Below are positions 17,667-26,293 of a stretch of 64,000 nt of DNA, one piece after another (the first letter of the stretch is position 1; every line of letters starts with the position of its first letter). The DNA comes from Burkholderia sp. H160 (GTDB lineage Bacteria > Pseudomonadota > Gammaproteobacteria > Burkholderiales > Burkholderiaceae). Location: the NCBI GenBank assembly GCA_000173575.1, contig ABYL01000009.1:1-64000 (forward strand), written 5' to 3'. A program made the translations under genes and the position numbers. Under the pieces are notes generated by a model. That model did no database searches and was not told the origin of the DNA. It saw nothing but the letters and a program-made list of their open reading frames with translations.

Positions 17667-18563
17667 ATGAACCACCACGACTTCAGGCGCGGCATCGCCT
17701 TGTCGGCCGGTGCGTCGGCAATGTTCGCATTACTGTCCGCTTACGCGACGCTGCTCAAGCCGCTCACGGGACTCGACATCTTCGCGTGGCGGATCGTGTG
17801 GACCGTGCCCGGCGCGCTGTTGCTCGTCGCGGTACGCAGACGTCTGCCGATTCTGAGCGCGCTCGTTGTCCGCATGATGACGCAGCCGAAGCTCGGCGCT
17901 GCGATGATCGTCACCGCGGGCCTGCTCGGCGTGCAGCTATGGATATTTCTGTGGGCACCGTTGCATGGGCGCATGCTGGAAGTGTCGCTCGGCTATTTCC
18001 TGCTGCCGCTCGTGATGGTGCTGGTCGGACGCTTCTACTATCGCGAGCGACTCGACGCATTGCAGTGGCTCGCGGTCGCATGTGCGGCGGTTGGCGTCGC
18101 TCACGAGCTGTGGGTGACGGGCGCGTTCTCGTGGCCAACGCTCGTCGTCGCGCTCGGCTATCCGCCTTATTTCGTGCTGCGTCGGCGGATCAATCAGGAT
18201 TCGCTCGCGATGTTCACCGTCGAAATGGCGCTGCTGCTGCCGGTGGCGATCTTGTCCATCGTCGTCGGCGGTTCGCTGCAAGCGATCGCCGGACGCGGGG
18301 AAATGTGGTGGTTGCTGTTGCCGGGCCTCGGCGCGTTGAGCACGCTCGCGCTCGCTTCGTATCTGAAGGCGAGTCGTCTGCTGCCGGTCGCGCTGTTCGG
18401 CATTCTCGGCTACGTCGAGCCGGTGCTGCTCGTGTTCGTGTCGATCACGCTGCTGCGCGAAACGCTCAGTGCCGCGCAACTCGCGACCTATGTGCCGATC
18501 TGGATTGCCGTCGCGCTGACCGCGCTGTACAGCGTGCGCTTCGTTCGGCTCGCGTCGAATTGA
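17667..18563 (+). CDS. rarD: RarD-type EamA family transporter
   Basis: A 298-residue membrane protein of the drug/metabolite transporter superfamily, RarD branch, with about ten hydrophobic helices. The N-terminal RGIALSAGASAMFALLSAYA and the EamA repeats (one ending VGRFYYRERLDALQWLA, the other ITLLRETLSAAQL) are visible. Substrates of RarD proteins are unclear. The start at 17667 is chosen because upstream in-frame codons are Arg/His-rich and non-conserved. It converges with the Mpo1-like gene 15 bases away. Confidence 0.85.
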   Translation: MNHHDFRRGIALSAGASAMFALLSAYATLLKPLTGLDIFAWRIVWTVPGALLLVAVRRRLPILSALVVRMMTQPKLGAAMIVTAGLLGVQLWIFLWAPLHGRMLEVSLGYFLLPLVMVLVGRFYYRERLDALQWLAVACAAVGVAHELWVTGAFSWPTLVVALGYPPYFVLRRRINQDSLAMFTVEMALLLPVAILSIVVGGSLQAIAGRGEMWWLLLPGLGALSTLALASYLKASRLLPVALFGILGYVEPVLLVFVSITLLRETLSAAQLATYVPIWIAVALTALYSVRFVRLASN

Positions 18564-18578
18564 GCGGCGGCGCAACGC

Positions 18579-19118
18579 TCAGCGATGCGCTCCGGTCCGC
18601 TCTGGATTGATGCGCGTCGGCCCCACCTGCGCATCGATCGCATCGCGCAGCTCGGGGCGCCAGCCGATACCGAACAGCGCTTCGGCGAGCACGAATAGCG
18701 GGCCGATCAACAGGCCGATCACGTCGTCGACGAAGGCCGGCTTGCGATGTTCGTACGCGACGTGACCGATGAACTGGAACACCCAGCCGATCACGAACAG
18801 CCCGATACCGGTCGCGAGCCACACGAGCGTCGCATGCGCGGCGATCCACTCGCCGAACGCGACACATAGCGCCGAGACGCAGGCCATCATCACGCCGAGC
18901 GGCACGTCGAGCGCGAGGTAGTAGACGGTCGCCGCGACGAACAACAGCCATGCGGGCGACAACGTGACGGGGAACATCCCGGCGCCAAACGTCGGGCGGC
19001 TCAGCAACACCGCGAGCGCGAGCACGATCATCGGAATGCCCACGAAGTGCCTGGCGATATTGCGTCGGTCGCGATGGTAGGCCGCGTATTGCGTCAGTTG
19101 CTGGGTCAGCGTTCTCAT
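18579..19118 (-). CDS. Mpo1-like (DUF962) 2-hydroxy fatty acid dioxygenase family protein
   Basis: A 179-residue integral membrane protein. The His-containing motifs YHRDRRNIARHFVGIP near the N-terminus and QFIGHVAYEHRKPA near residue 120 match the DUF962/Mpo1 family. Yeast Mpo1 is an Fe(II)-dependent dioxygenase that alpha-oxidises 2-hydroxy fatty acids; the bacterial role is less clear. An ATG at 19118 follows AGGAG; a TTG one codon earlier is possible. It diverges from the Crp-type regulator. Confidence 0.82.
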   Translation of the reverse strand: MRTLTQQLTQYAAYHRDRRNIARHFVGIPMIVLALAVLLSRPTFGAGMFPVTLSPAWLLFVAATVYYLALDVPLGVMMACVSALCVAFGEWIAAHATLVWLATGIGLFVIGWVFQFIGHVAYEHRKPAFVDDVIGLLIGPLFVLAEALFGIGWRPELRDAIDAQVGPTRINPERTGAHR

Positions 19119-19209
19119 CAATGCCGCTCCTGTTTCAAAGTCAGCATAATCGCGGGCAGCGGATTTTCAAACCATCGGGTAGCCGACAATCAGCGACGAT
19201 CGCCCACGA

Positions 19210-19926
19210 ATGCCATCCATGACAGAGCGCTTTTCAACGAATGAGCTGGCCGCGCTGCTCGCACGCAGCGCGTGGTTTCGCGCCGCGCCAGCCGATCTGC
19301 GGATGCAGTTGCTCGGCGCGGGGCGCGTCGAATCTCTCGCGGCCGGGCAGCGGCTTTTCACGCGAGGCGATGCCGACGACGGCCTCTACTGCGTACTCGA
19401 CGGTCTCGTCAGAATCGGTGCGGCGAGTTCGACGGGCAAGGAAGCGTTGCTTGCGGTGATCGAGCCGGTGAACTGGTTCGGTGAGATCACGCTGTTCGAC
19501 AACCGTTCGCGAACCCACGACGCCTATGCCGAACGCGATTCCGCGCTGTTTCATGTGCCGCGCGCGGCGCTCGCCGCGTTGCTCGAACGCACGCCGGCCT
19601 ACTGGCATGCGTTCGGTCTGCTGCTCACGCACAAGCTGCGTCTCGCGTTCGAGGCGATCGAGGAAGCCGCGCTCCTGCCCGCCGCGCCGCGCGTCGCGCG
19701 GCGCCTGTTGCTGATGGCGGGCGGCTATGGCGAACCCGGCGCATTGCGAAGCGTGCTGAAGGTCCCGCAGGAAGATCTCGCGATGATGCTCGCGTTGTCG
19801 CGGCAGACGATCAACCAGGTGCTCAAGCACTTCGAGACGCAGGGCGCATTGAAGCTGCGCTATGCGGAGATCGAAATCGTCGATGCGGACAAGCTGCGCG
19901 AACAGGCCATGGTCGAGCGCGATTAA
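19210..19926 (+). CDS. Crp/Fnr family transcriptional regulator
   Basis: A 238-residue regulator. The N-terminal cyclic-nucleotide-binding-like barrel (about residues 15-130; GLYCVLDGLVRIG, WFGEITLFDNRSRTHDAYAE) is followed by a Crp-type winged helix (LKVPQEDLAMMLALSRQTIN, about 185-205). It lacks the N-terminal Cys set of FNR, so it is not an Fe-S oxygen sensor. A second ATG at 19219 is equally possible. Its gene overlaps the convergent small gene downstream by 4 bases. Confidence 0.87.
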   Translation: MPSMTERFSTNELAALLARSAWFRAAPADLRMQLLGAGRVESLAAGQRLFTRGDADDGLYCVLDGLVRIGAASSTGKEALLAVIEPVNWFGEITLFDNRSRTHDAYAERDSALFHVPRAALAALLERTPAYWHAFGLLLTHKLRLAFEAIEEAALLPAAPRVARRLLLMAGGYGEPGALRSVLKVPQEDLAMMLALSRQTINQVLKHFETQGALKLRYAEIEIVDADKLREQAMVERD

Positions 19927-20240
19927 TGCGCGTTTGCGTGGCTGATGCGGCGTTTCAATGGGCCGATCGTCCCGACGGGCAACGTCGCGAGCAGCGTATG
20001 CAGCGTGAAGTCGAGATCTTCGCGCGCAATGTCGAGTTGCACGCGGACTTCTTCGCGCGCGGCGTCCGTGTTGACGACATAGACGCCGAGCGGCGAACGA
20101 AGCAGTGCGCGCAACTGGGCGTGCGGCAGCGTCACGAGCAAACGCGCGCGCGCTGATGGAAACGGAATGACGTTGTTGCGTTGAACCTGCCTGCTGGCCG
20201 GTTGCGGCGCAAGCTTGTCGAGCGATTGCGTGAGAGCCAT
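19923..20240 (-). CDS. Small conserved hypothetical protein
   Basis: Predicted 105-residue protein starting at 20240 (MALTQSLDKLAPQP). The second half is well structured in appearance (LRALLRSPLGVYVVNTDAARE, then EDLDFTLHTLLATLP) and ends KRRISHANAH. No domain recognised. It converges on and overlaps the Crp-type regulator gene by 4 bases. Upstream in-frame codons to 20339 look non-coding. Confidence 0.6.
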   Translation of the reverse strand: MALTQSLDKLAPQPASRQVQRNNVIPFPSARARLLVTLPHAQLRALLRSPLGVYVVNTDAAREEVRVQLDIAREDLDFTLHTLLATLPVGTIGPLKRRISHANAH

Positions 20241-20371
20241 GTGATGTGGCGTTGGTGTGACGCGATGGTGAATTGGAACGATTCCAGAGTAAGTGCCCGC
20301 GAGTAAATACGGTGCAAAAATTCGCGTACCTGTCGACAAAAAGATACGACAGGGAAGTACCTGGCGAGCAG

Positions 20372-20398
20372 AAAAAAAGGCGAGTCACAAGACTCGCC
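20372..20398 (-). terminator. Rho-independent terminator of the 20483-20869 gene
   Basis: On the minus strand GGCGAGTC pairs with GACTCGCC around TTGT, followed by seven T residues. It lies 85 bases downstream of the stop at 20483. Confidence 0.88.
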
Positions 20399-20482
20399 CT
20401 CCCGAACGGCACAACCCGGCTTCGATCAACTTCTATTTGAACAGCACCTGCATGGCCGGTTAGCGCCGGAACCGATCACGTG

Positions 20483-20869
20483 TTATTGCGCTTTGGTCGT
20501 GTCGGTTTGTGCGCCGTCGGCTTTCGCCGGGGTCTTGCTGGCCTCTTTCGCGCTGTCCGTTTTAGACTTCGCGGCGCTCGTTTCGACGGCGTTTTTGCTG
20601 GCGGACTTGTGGGTCTTCTTCGTATGGGTGGAAATCTTTTTCACGTGCTTCTGCTTGGTGGCTTCGGCAGGCGCTTTCGTGGTGGTCACGACGTCTTTCG
20701 TCGCGCCAGCTTGCACCGCGGTGTTCGCCTTCAGATTCGCCTGGCCGGCGGCCGGCATTTGCGTAGCCTGCGCGGGTTGGGCGGGTTGTGCGGTGGACGG
20801 TGCGGCCGTTTGGGCAAATGCGGTCGACACGAGCAGAGCGGAAGCAACAGCGGCGAAAAGCGTCTTCAT
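20483..20869 (-). CDS. Secreted low-complexity Ala/Thr/Lys-rich protein
   Basis: A 128-residue protein with a clear Sec signal (MKTLFAAVASALLVSTAFAQ). The mature part is almost only Ala, Thr, Lys, Ser, Pro and Gln, with no Cys and no predicted fold, and has a Lys/His/Thr stretch around KKISTHTKKTHKS. A strong AGGAG site lies seven bases before the ATG, and it has its own terminator. Similar periplasmic acid-stress or cell-wall-associated proteins exist, but I assign no function. Confidence 0.72.
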   Translation of the reverse strand: MKTLFAAVASALLVSTAFAQTAAPSTAQPAQPAQATQMPAAGQANLKANTAVQAGATKDVVTTTKAPAEATKQKHVKKISTHTKKTHKSASKNAVETSAAKSKTDSAKEASKTPAKADGAQTDTTKAQ

Positions 20870-21017
20870 GATGTGACTCCTGGTTGAATCGGTGGATTCG
20901 TTTGTCGCGGCTGAATTATTTCAGCGCTGCCGGTTTAACGTAGGGCGGAATACAGGAGTTGACGCTGCGCTGGTGACAAAACGTAACTAGTGCGTCAGCG
21001 CGGATACATGTCGCGGC

Positions 21018-23087
21018 TCAGAAGGCGAATCCCCGGACGGGCGCCATGCTCAATGAAGGCTCGACCGCGGTCTTGCCGAGAATTTGCGCTAAAGCCTCGG
21101 GCGAGACCGCCGGGCTAAACAGGAACCCTTGAGCGACCGTGCATCCGTGGCGGACCAGAAACTCGCGCTGGACATCGAGCTCTACCCCTTCAGCGACGAG
21201 ATCGAAGCTCAGCGTTTCCGCAATCGCGATGATGGCGAGCGAGAGCGCTTCGAGTTCCGTGTCTCTGCCGATTTCGCAAACGAACGCGCGATCGATCTTG
21301 ATGCGGTCGACGCTAAAGCGTTTCAGATAGCTCAGGCTCGAATAACCCGTGCCGAAGTCGTCGATCGCGATCGACACACCGAGCTCGCGCAGTTCGCGAA
21401 AGGCCCGTTGCGCTTCGTCCGCATTGCGCATCAGCGTGCCCTCGGTGACTTCGAGTTCCAGCAGTTCCGCGGGCCAATCGGCATCCCGAAGCGCCGATCG
21501 CACTACGCCCGGAAGGTCCGCTCGCTCGAGTTGGAGTGGCGAAACGTTGACCGATATGCGCACCGGGGGAAGGCCTGCGCGTACCCATGCATTCGCCTGC
21601 AGGCAAGCCTGTCGCAATACCCACGTGCCGATGTTCTGGATCAGACCGGTTTCTTCAGCAAGCGGAATGAATGCGGCCGGCGAGACCTCACCGAGCTCCT
21701 CGTCATGCCACCGTAACAGCGCCTCGGCACCGACGATGCGTCCGGTTTTCATGTCGACCTGCGGCTGATACGCCAGATACAACTCGTTGGCTTTCGCTGC
21801 GCGCCGCAGTCGCGTCGTGAGCCGCAACTTCTCGGCTGCGGCCCGGCTCAGTTCCGGTTCGTAGAACTGGTATCCGTTTCGCCCGCGCGATTTGGCCACG
21901 TACAACGCCGCATCTGCGTTCCGCGTTAGCAGTTCCGGCTTGGCTCCATCTTGTGGAAACGTGCTGACGCCAATGCTTGCTTCAAGGTAAAGCTCATGCT
22001 CGCCGATGCTATACGGCTCGCTCATCTCGCGAATGAGCCTGTCCAGCATCTCGGTGAGTTCCCTCGCGTCGGCCCGTTCGGCGACGATAACGAATTCGTC
22101 GCCCCCGTAGCGCGCGACGAAATCCGTGGCGTCGAGCAGACGCTGAAGCCGGCGCGCCACGGCCTTTAGCAGCAGATCACCGATGCGGTGTCCAAGCGAA
22201 TCGTTGACGTCCTTGAAGCGATCGAGATCGAGGAAGAGGACAGACACGTTCTGGCCCGTAGCTGCTGCGCGGACAAGCGACTCTGACAGACGTTCGTCGA
22301 GCAGCACGCGGTTCGGCAGATCAGTCAACGCATCGTATTTGGCTTGATGCTCAAGTCTTCTGAGCGAGCGACGAAGATGGGATCCGATACGCCCATTCCA
22401 GTGAATCAGCGAAAGTAGCAGCAACGCCGATGCGACGCCGCAGCTCAACAGCATGCGCGTGAACCACTTTGCATCGAGCGAGGATTTGCTGATGACCGAT
22501 GCAACTTTGGCGTCGGCCGCGAGTCGTACATCCACGACCCGCTCGAGGACGCTATAGAAATACGCGTCGATTTCCTCGAGTCTGGGGTCGCCCACAGCCA
22601 CGCTGCCGGGATGCTCGTCAACCCTGCGCGCAAGCCCGAAGCTCAGCTCGCTGAGTCTGCCGATCATGTCGTCCAGGTCGGACAGTCGCGAAACACATTC
22701 CTGATTCTCGCTGCAACTCTCGCGCGCATCGCGCGTCAATGCGAGCAGCTCCAGCATCGGAAAGCGATAGCCAGCGCGTTTGTAGAACGGCACCGTTGCT
22801 ATCGAGGTGTAGAGAGTCGCATGCTCGTCGAGCATGACTTGCTGAACCTGGTCGAGGTCGTGACGCAGGCGCCCGGAAGCCTGGATGGTCCGAAGCGAAC
22901 TGTCCTGCTCGCTGCTCTGGCGGATTGCGAGGTAGGTACTCGTCGCAATCACGGCGAGAATGGCAATCACGGCTATGACAGTAGCGGCTTTGCGCGTTGC
23001 TTCCTGTCCCACGGCGCTTCCCTTTCCGTCGACGCGGCGCGAGCGAAATCCGGCCCGCACGGATTGTGAATGTTCAGGTGGCTGCAT
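21018..23087 (-). CDS. Membrane GGDEF-EAL protein (c-di-GMP turnover)
   Basis: A 689-residue protein. Two membrane helices (about residues 37-56 and 212-229) flank a periplasmic sensor domain of about 155 residues that includes two close Cys (CSENQEC). The GGDEF domain has an intact YGGDEF at about 328-332, but no RxxD inhibitory site in the usual place. The EAL domain has an intact EALLRW at about 455-460 and DDFGTGYSSLSYLK later, so both activities are possible. The ATG at 23087 follows GAGG; a TTG four codons upstream is less likely. It lies 62 bases after the siaD-like gene and may be part of that operon. Confidence 0.9.
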   Translation of the reverse strand: MQPPEHSQSVRAGFRSRRVDGKGSAVGQEATRKAATVIAVIAILAVIATSTYLAIRQSSEQDSSLRTIQASGRLRHDLDQVQQVMLDEHATLYTSIATVPFYKRAGYRFPMLELLALTRDARESCSENQECVSRLSDLDDMIGRLSELSFGLARRVDEHPGSVAVGDPRLEEIDAYFYSVLERVVDVRLAADAKVASVISKSSLDAKWFTRMLLSCGVASALLLLSLIHWNGRIGSHLRRSLRRLEHQAKYDALTDLPNRVLLDERLSESLVRAAATGQNVSVLFLDLDRFKDVNDSLGHRIGDLLLKAVARRLQRLLDATDFVARYGGDEFVIVAERADARELTEMLDRLIREMSEPYSIGEHELYLEASIGVSTFPQDGAKPELLTRNADAALYVAKSRGRNGYQFYEPELSRAAAEKLRLTTRLRRAAKANELYLAYQPQVDMKTGRIVGAEALLRWHDEELGEVSPAAFIPLAEETGLIQNIGTWVLRQACLQANAWVRAGLPPVRISVNVSPLQLERADLPGVVRSALRDADWPAELLELEVTEGTLMRNADEAQRAFRELRELGVSIAIDDFGTGYSSLSYLKRFSVDRIKIDRAFVCEIGRDTELEALSLAIIAIAETLSFDLVAEGVELDVQREFLVRHGCTVAQGFLFSPAVSPEALAQILGKTAVEPSLSMAPVRGFAF

Positions 23088-23149
23088 GACTTGCCTCAAT
23101 GCGCTGCGAGTCTGGCTGGTAACGGTGCGCTATGTGTCTGCTGTTCCAC

Positions 23150-23875
23150 CTATCGATCGGCAAATTCCACGCGGTTGCGCCCGCTTCGCTTGGCGCGGTA
23201 CAGAGCCGCATCGGCGAGGCCATATGCGGTGTCGAAGCCGGTTCCGATTTCGTTGATGCTGGCGCCAAAGCTGGCCGTGATGCGGCGATCGACCGGTGCA
23301 ACGACCAGCGACTCGCTGATCGCCTCCCGCATACGTTCGGCGAGAAGGGCGCCACTGGCTGGATCATGACCCGGTAGCAGCACGGTGAACTCCTCGCCAC
23401 CCACTCGTCCGATGAAGCCCTGTTCCCCCACGATTCTCCGCAGACAATCGACGACCCCCAGAATGACCGCATCTCCAGTGGGGTGGCCGTAGTCGTCGTT
23501 GATCCGCTTGAACTCGTCGATGTCAAGGATGATCATGACCGCGCTGTTCGTGCGCAAGACCTTGGTGGTGCGCTCGATCACGGCACTACGGTTCAGTACG
23601 CCCGTCAACGCGTCGTGCGAGGCGCGATACGCCAGCTGCTGGGCCAGCGCCTGCATCTCGCGTTCAGCCCGGTCGCTACGGCCGATCAGACGCCGTGTTT
23701 CGCGCATCAGGCGCTGGAAGTGTTCGATCAGTTCGCCCAACGACTGGCGATACTCCGCGGCACCCGCATCGATGATCGAATGCATGGCGCGAGCCTTGTC
23801 CAGCGCCGAGCTCTCGTTCTGGAAGAGATCGGGCGCGTTCCCCGGGGACACGTTACGGGAAGTTGTCGAGCGCAC
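23150..23875 (-). CDS. siaD: SiaD-type diguanylate cyclase (GGEEF)
   Basis: A 241-residue cytoplasmic diguanylate cyclase. An N-terminal helical region (about 20-75; LGELIEHFQRLMRETRRLIG) is followed by a GGDEF domain with catalytic RVGGEEF; no RxxD inhibitory site is seen. In Pseudomonas aeruginosa SiaC binds and activates the cyclase SiaD, and that pair is encoded in the same order. The start is a GTG at 23875, separated from the SiaC-type stop by one base, which implies tight translational coupling. Synthesis of c-di-GMP here would be set by the upstream phosphatase/kinase pair. Confidence 0.85.
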   Translation of the reverse strand: MRSTTSRNVSPGNAPDLFQNESSALDKARAMHSIIDAGAAEYRQSLGELIEHFQRLMRETRRLIGRSDRAEREMQALAQQLAYRASHDALTGVLNRSAVIERTTKVLRTNSAVMIILDIDEFKRINDDYGHPTGDAVILGVVDCLRRIVGEQGFIGRVGGEEFTVLLPGHDPASGALLAERMREAISESLVVAPVDRRITASFGASINEIGTGFDTAYGLADAALYRAKRSGRNRVEFADR

Positions 23876-23876
23876 C

Positions 23877-24272
23877 TTATCGTCCCTGGGGCGCGATGGG
23901 ACGATCGGTGAACTCGATCGCGCGGAAATCGGCCTTCAGCTCTTCGCCGAATTCGGCAATGGTCTCGTCTTCCTCGTCGCGATACCAGTTCAACGACACG
24001 CGGCTTCCGGATTCCGCCGCCTGATCGAGCGCGTCGAAAATGCTGAACAGCATCTTGGTGCTCGAGCTATTGAAGTACGTCAGCGCGACGTCGATGGTGA
24101 TCTCGGCCCCGGCGTTCTCGGCGAGGTACTTGCGCATCTGCTCGATGATCGGCGCGTAAAAGGCGGCTGCATTTTCAGGGTAGGACTCACCCTTGATCGA
24201 CAAGGCGTGCCGGTCGAAGCGAAAATCGACTTCAGGCGACGTGGTCGTCGCGGGGATGTGTAGGTTTTCCAT
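23877..24272 (-). CDS. siaC: SiaC-type partner protein (DUF1987)
   Basis: A 131-residue DUF1987 protein (NLHIPATTTSPEVDFRFD at the start, SYPENAAAFYAP, then YFNSSSTKMLFSIFDAL). In P. aeruginosa SiaC is phosphorylated on a Thr by SiaB and dephosphorylated by SiaA; the unphosphorylated form activates SiaD. The phosphorylated position appears to be Ser69 here, in the NSSS motif (my alignment from memory). The start at 24272 follows AGGAGGG; the in-frame extension to 24377 overlaps siaB and is not conserved. Confidence 0.86.
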   Translation of the reverse strand: MENLHIPATTTSPEVDFRFDRHALSIKGESYPENAAAFYAPIIEQMRKYLAENAGAEITIDVALTYFNSSSTKMLFSIFDALDQAAESGSRVSLNWYRDEEDETIAEFGEELKADFRAIEFTDRPIAPQGR

Positions 24273-24291
24273 GGTTCGTGCGCCCTCCTGC

Positions 24292-24855
24292 TCAGATGAT
24301 GGCCATGAGGCAAAACAGCGTGGTTCCGGGTTCGTCGGCACGCGGATGAAAAGCGAATTCAAGTGGCGCGCTCGCATCGCGCGCCATCGTCAGGAAGCCG
24401 AGGCCGGCGCCCTTGCTGTCTTTCGGAGCGTCGGTGCGCAATGTCACCTTGTACGCCTGTTTGATTTCTTCAAGAGACATGTTGCGCAGGGGTTCCAGCC
24501 TGCTTCGCAGACCTTCGACCTCGGCTGTCGCGATGGGATTCACGCACAACATCACGTGATGCTCGCCACGCTTCGCGATGCACACCGCGCCCTCGCGTAT
24601 CGCGCCTGCCGCTTCGCCGCCGGGCTCCAAAGCATTCGACGAGTAATGAACGATGTTCTGCGACAGCTCGACAAACGATGAGAAAAGTTTGCGGCGGGTA
24701 GGACCGCTCACGCCAGCGACTTCCAGCTGCAGCTTCACGACCTCGCCCATGGACGCGACGATGTTATGGGAGAAGTAGCCCTTGTGATAGAAGAGCACGT
24801 TGCGTCGCTGAGCGAGTTCGAAGAAGGCGCTGTCTTGTTCGAGTAGTGGGGACAT
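24292..24855 (-). CDS. siaB: SiaB-family protein kinase (DUF6272)
   Basis: A 187-residue protein similar to SiaB, the GHKL-like kinase that phosphorylates SiaC. VLFYHKGYFSHNIVASMGE near residue 20, a helix with LSQNIVHYSSNA that fits the ATP-binding N-box, and KGAGLGFLTMARDAS near the end that fits a G-box are visible. It is 12 bases after the phosphatase gene and 19 bases before the SiaC-type gene, in the same order as P. aeruginosa siaABCD. Cytoplasmic; no membrane segment. Confidence 0.83.
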   Translation of the reverse strand: MSPLLEQDSAFFELAQRRNVLFYHKGYFSHNIVASMGEVVKLQLEVAGVSGPTRRKLFSSFVELSQNIVHYSSNALEPGGEAAGAIREGAVCIAKRGEHHVMLCVNPIATAEVEGLRSRLEPLRNMSLEEIKQAYKVTLRTDAPKDSKGAGLGFLTMARDASAPLEFAFHPRADEPGTTLFCLMAII

Positions 24856-24867
24856 GCTGGGAGTTCA

Positions 24868-26100
24868 CTAAATGCGGGCACAGAAAAGCGTGACGTCGTC
24901 ACGGCGTGGTTGGTTGCCTTGCCATTGCGCGAGCGCGAGCCGGACGCGCTCGCAAATCGTTGCCGGGGTTTCGGCGCGGTGTTCGAGAATCAGGTCGAGC
25001 GCACGGCGCCGGCCGAATGAAATGCTGCGCGGGCCGCCGATCTGATCGGCGAGCCCATCGGTGTAGATAAACAGCAGGCTACCCGCCGTGACCGGAATCG
25101 AGCGCAGGTTCCATGCATAGTCGGCGCGGCTGTCCACATAGCCGACGCCCATCCGGTCGGCTCCGATGGTTTCGAACTGTGCGGCGTCGGGCGACAGGAT
25201 GTGCATCGCGATCCTCGCCCCGGCAAAATGCAACACGCTCTCCGTGGCATCGAACCAGAAGAGTGCGGTATCCAGACCGTCATTGGATTGGGTGCCTTCA
25301 TCCGCGCTGTTCACTTGCCCCAGCATGCCCTTGACGTTTCGATTGACGGCTGCGAGGAGGGCAGCCGGGTCGCGCGGACCGATCTGCTCGAGCGCCCTCG
25401 ACAGTGACGCCGAAGCAAGCAAGGTCATGAAAGCACCGGGAACGCCATGCCCGGTGCAATCGGCGACGGCGCCAAACCAGCCGCTCGGAAAGGCCGCGAA
25501 ATGATAGAAATCGCCGCCGACGACGTCGCGAGGTTCCCAGACCATCGCCGCGTCGCGCAGCTTCATCGACAGCGTCTCGCTGGAAGCGCGCAACATGGCA
25601 CGCTGTATCACGCTGGCGTACTCGATGCTCTGCATGATCTGGTGGTTCTTCTCCGCCTGCATTTCCGCCACCGCGCTGATCAGCTGAAGACCGCTGCCCA
25701 GGCCCGAGAAGAGTCCCTCACGCGTCACGATGAAACCATCGACCAGCGCCTTTTCTCCCGCCTCGACAGTCCTGAACGTTAGCGCTTCGATGCTCACGTC
25801 GGCATCGACGATGAGCGGCTCCTTGTCCATGAACGCGATGCAGCTTTTCTTGTCGTAAAGCTCTCGATGAAAAGGTCTGCTCATTTGCGACATGAAAATA
25901 TCGCGGTTGATCAGGCCGATGGGACGCTGGTTATCGATGACAGCGAGACTCTGCATGTCGCGGCGCACTGAAAAGATTTCCATGACCACTGAGTTGTGGT
26001 CCTCAACGTCTACCGTTGGGACTTCCTGGCACAGATCCCCGGCAGTGCGTGGATTCCCCTGTGCCGAAGAACGGCGAAATCTCGAGAACGCTGGATGCAT
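24868..26100 (-). CDS. siaA: SiaA-like PP2C/SpoIIE phosphatase with N-terminal CBS-like domain
   Basis: A 410-residue soluble protein. Residues about 20-130 resemble a pair of CBS motifs (TVDVEDHNSVVMEIF, LAVIDNQRPIGLINRDIF, then LIVDADVSIEALTFRTVE). A helical linker (about 140-170) leads to a SpoIIE-type PP2C domain with metal-binding Asp residues in DVVGGDFYHF and GAVADCTGHGVPGAFMT and a late IYTDGLADQ. In P. aeruginosa SiaA is a membrane protein with a HAMP segment; the CBS input here suggests sensing of an adenine nucleotide or similar ligand in the cytoplasm instead (inference). First gene of the sia-like operon. Confidence 0.83.
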   Translation of the reverse strand: MHPAFSRFRRSSAQGNPRTAGDLCQEVPTVDVEDHNSVVMEIFSVRRDMQSLAVIDNQRPIGLINRDIFMSQMSRPFHRELYDKKSCIAFMDKEPLIVDADVSIEALTFRTVEAGEKALVDGFIVTREGLFSGLGSGLQLISAVAEMQAEKNHQIMQSIEYASVIQRAMLRASSETLSMKLRDAAMVWEPRDVVGGDFYHFAAFPSGWFGAVADCTGHGVPGAFMTLLASASLSRALEQIGPRDPAALLAAVNRNVKGMLGQVNSADEGTQSNDGLDTALFWFDATESVLHFAGARIAMHILSPDAAQFETIGADRMGVGYVDSRADYAWNLRSIPVTAGSLLFIYTDGLADQIGGPRSISFGRRRALDLILEHRAETPATICERVRLALAQWQGNQPRRDDVTLFCARI

Positions 26101-26212
26101 GGCGACGCCAGTCCATGTATGAGGAAACCTCGCACGCTAAGGTTTCTCCATGTACTTTCTGTGACAGAGGGAAGGCAATCCGCTCTACTGGCGCGAGATT
26201 GGAAAATAGGCG

Positions 26213-26234
26213 CTCACGCAAAGGTTTGCGTGAG
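26213..26234. promoter_or_regulatory. Perfect 22-base palindrome upstream of the sia-like operon
   Basis: CTCACGCAAA and TTTGCGTGAG are exact inverted copies around GG. It lies about 113 bases before the siaA-like start and 60 bases after the stop of the upstream small gene. There is no T-tract, so an operator is more likely than a terminator. Confidence 0.55.
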
Positions 26235-26293
26235 TGATTTGAGGGACAATCCTGGTCCGCTAGGTTGCGCAAATGCAACGCCGGCGAGTTCAA

